DNA of 5,771 nucleotides from CAYRTD01 sp964595055 (GTDB taxonomy: Bacteria > Bacteroidota > Bacteroidia > Bacteroidales > GCA-2748055): positions 1 to 5,771 of the forward strand of contig CAZQOV010000169.1 of the NCBI GenBank assembly GCA_964595055.1, in the 5' to 3' direction. The translations under genes were made by a program, and so were the position numbers. The notes below the pieces were generated by a model, which was given only the letters and a program-made list of their open reading frames with translations, made no database searches and was not told the DNA's origin. Shown one piece after another: positions 5,740 to 5,771 of the stretch (within the stretch, counting starts at the first letter, position 1; every line of letters starts with the position of its first letter).

Positions 5740-5771
5740 ATGAAACTTACATTAATCGTGTCTATAAATAT
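5740..5771 (+). CDS. Possible start of a divergent gene (10 codons, cut by the right edge)
   Basis: An ATG at 5740 opens a frame reading MKLTLIVSIN up to the window end. A lysine followed by hydrophobic residues would suit the start of a signal peptide, and the position, 107 bases from the oppositely oriented thioesterase start, suits a divergent gene pair. With only ten codons nothing can be said about function, and the frame may close just beyond the edge. No clear ribosome binding site precedes it. Confidence 0.3.
   Translation, partial: MKLTLIVSIN

Overview
The window looks like part of a carbohydrate-degradation gene cluster from an AT-rich member of the Bacteroidota. The evidence is the gene content (GH78-like, SGNH, CE1-like and GH2 proteins in one co-directional block), a lipoprotein signal followed by the acidic stretch typical of Bacteroidota surface lipoproteins, and the near absence of Shine-Dalgarno sequences. 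All family calls come from motifs read by eye; no database search was possible.

Layout, read on the minus strand from the right edge. A hotdog-fold acyl-CoA thioesterase (5632-5237) stands apart and is probably housekeeping. After a 156-base gap with a repeated CTTTGAT motif comes a surface-lipoprotein version of a GH78 alpha-L-rhamnosidase (5080-3659) that stops just before the catalytic domain. A 222-base spacer (3658-3437), packed with short inverted repeats, separates it from a secreted two-domain SGNH-type protein (3436-2084, TTG start). That gene overlaps a secreted CE1-type esterase (2087-1185) by ATGA. The esterase is followed after 6 bases by a beta-mannosidase-like GH2 enzyme (1178 to beyond the left edge, first 392 codons present). 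At the right edge a plus-strand ATG at 5740 may start a divergent gene.

The last three genes clearly form one transcription unit, and the GH78-like gene may be its head. The expected job is breakdown of a decorated glycan: an esterase removes acyl groups and exo-glycosidases trim sugars. Only the CE1 esterase looks conventional throughout. The GH78-like protein has no catalytic domain. The SGNH protein has substitutions at all three expected triad positions. The GH2 enzyme lacks the WDWGP signature that lines the mannose site in beta-mannosidases. Either the cluster is decaying, or these proteins have been turned to glycan binding or to an unusual substrate. That pattern is the most interesting thing here. 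I see no RNA genes, CRISPR array, transposase or riboswitch.
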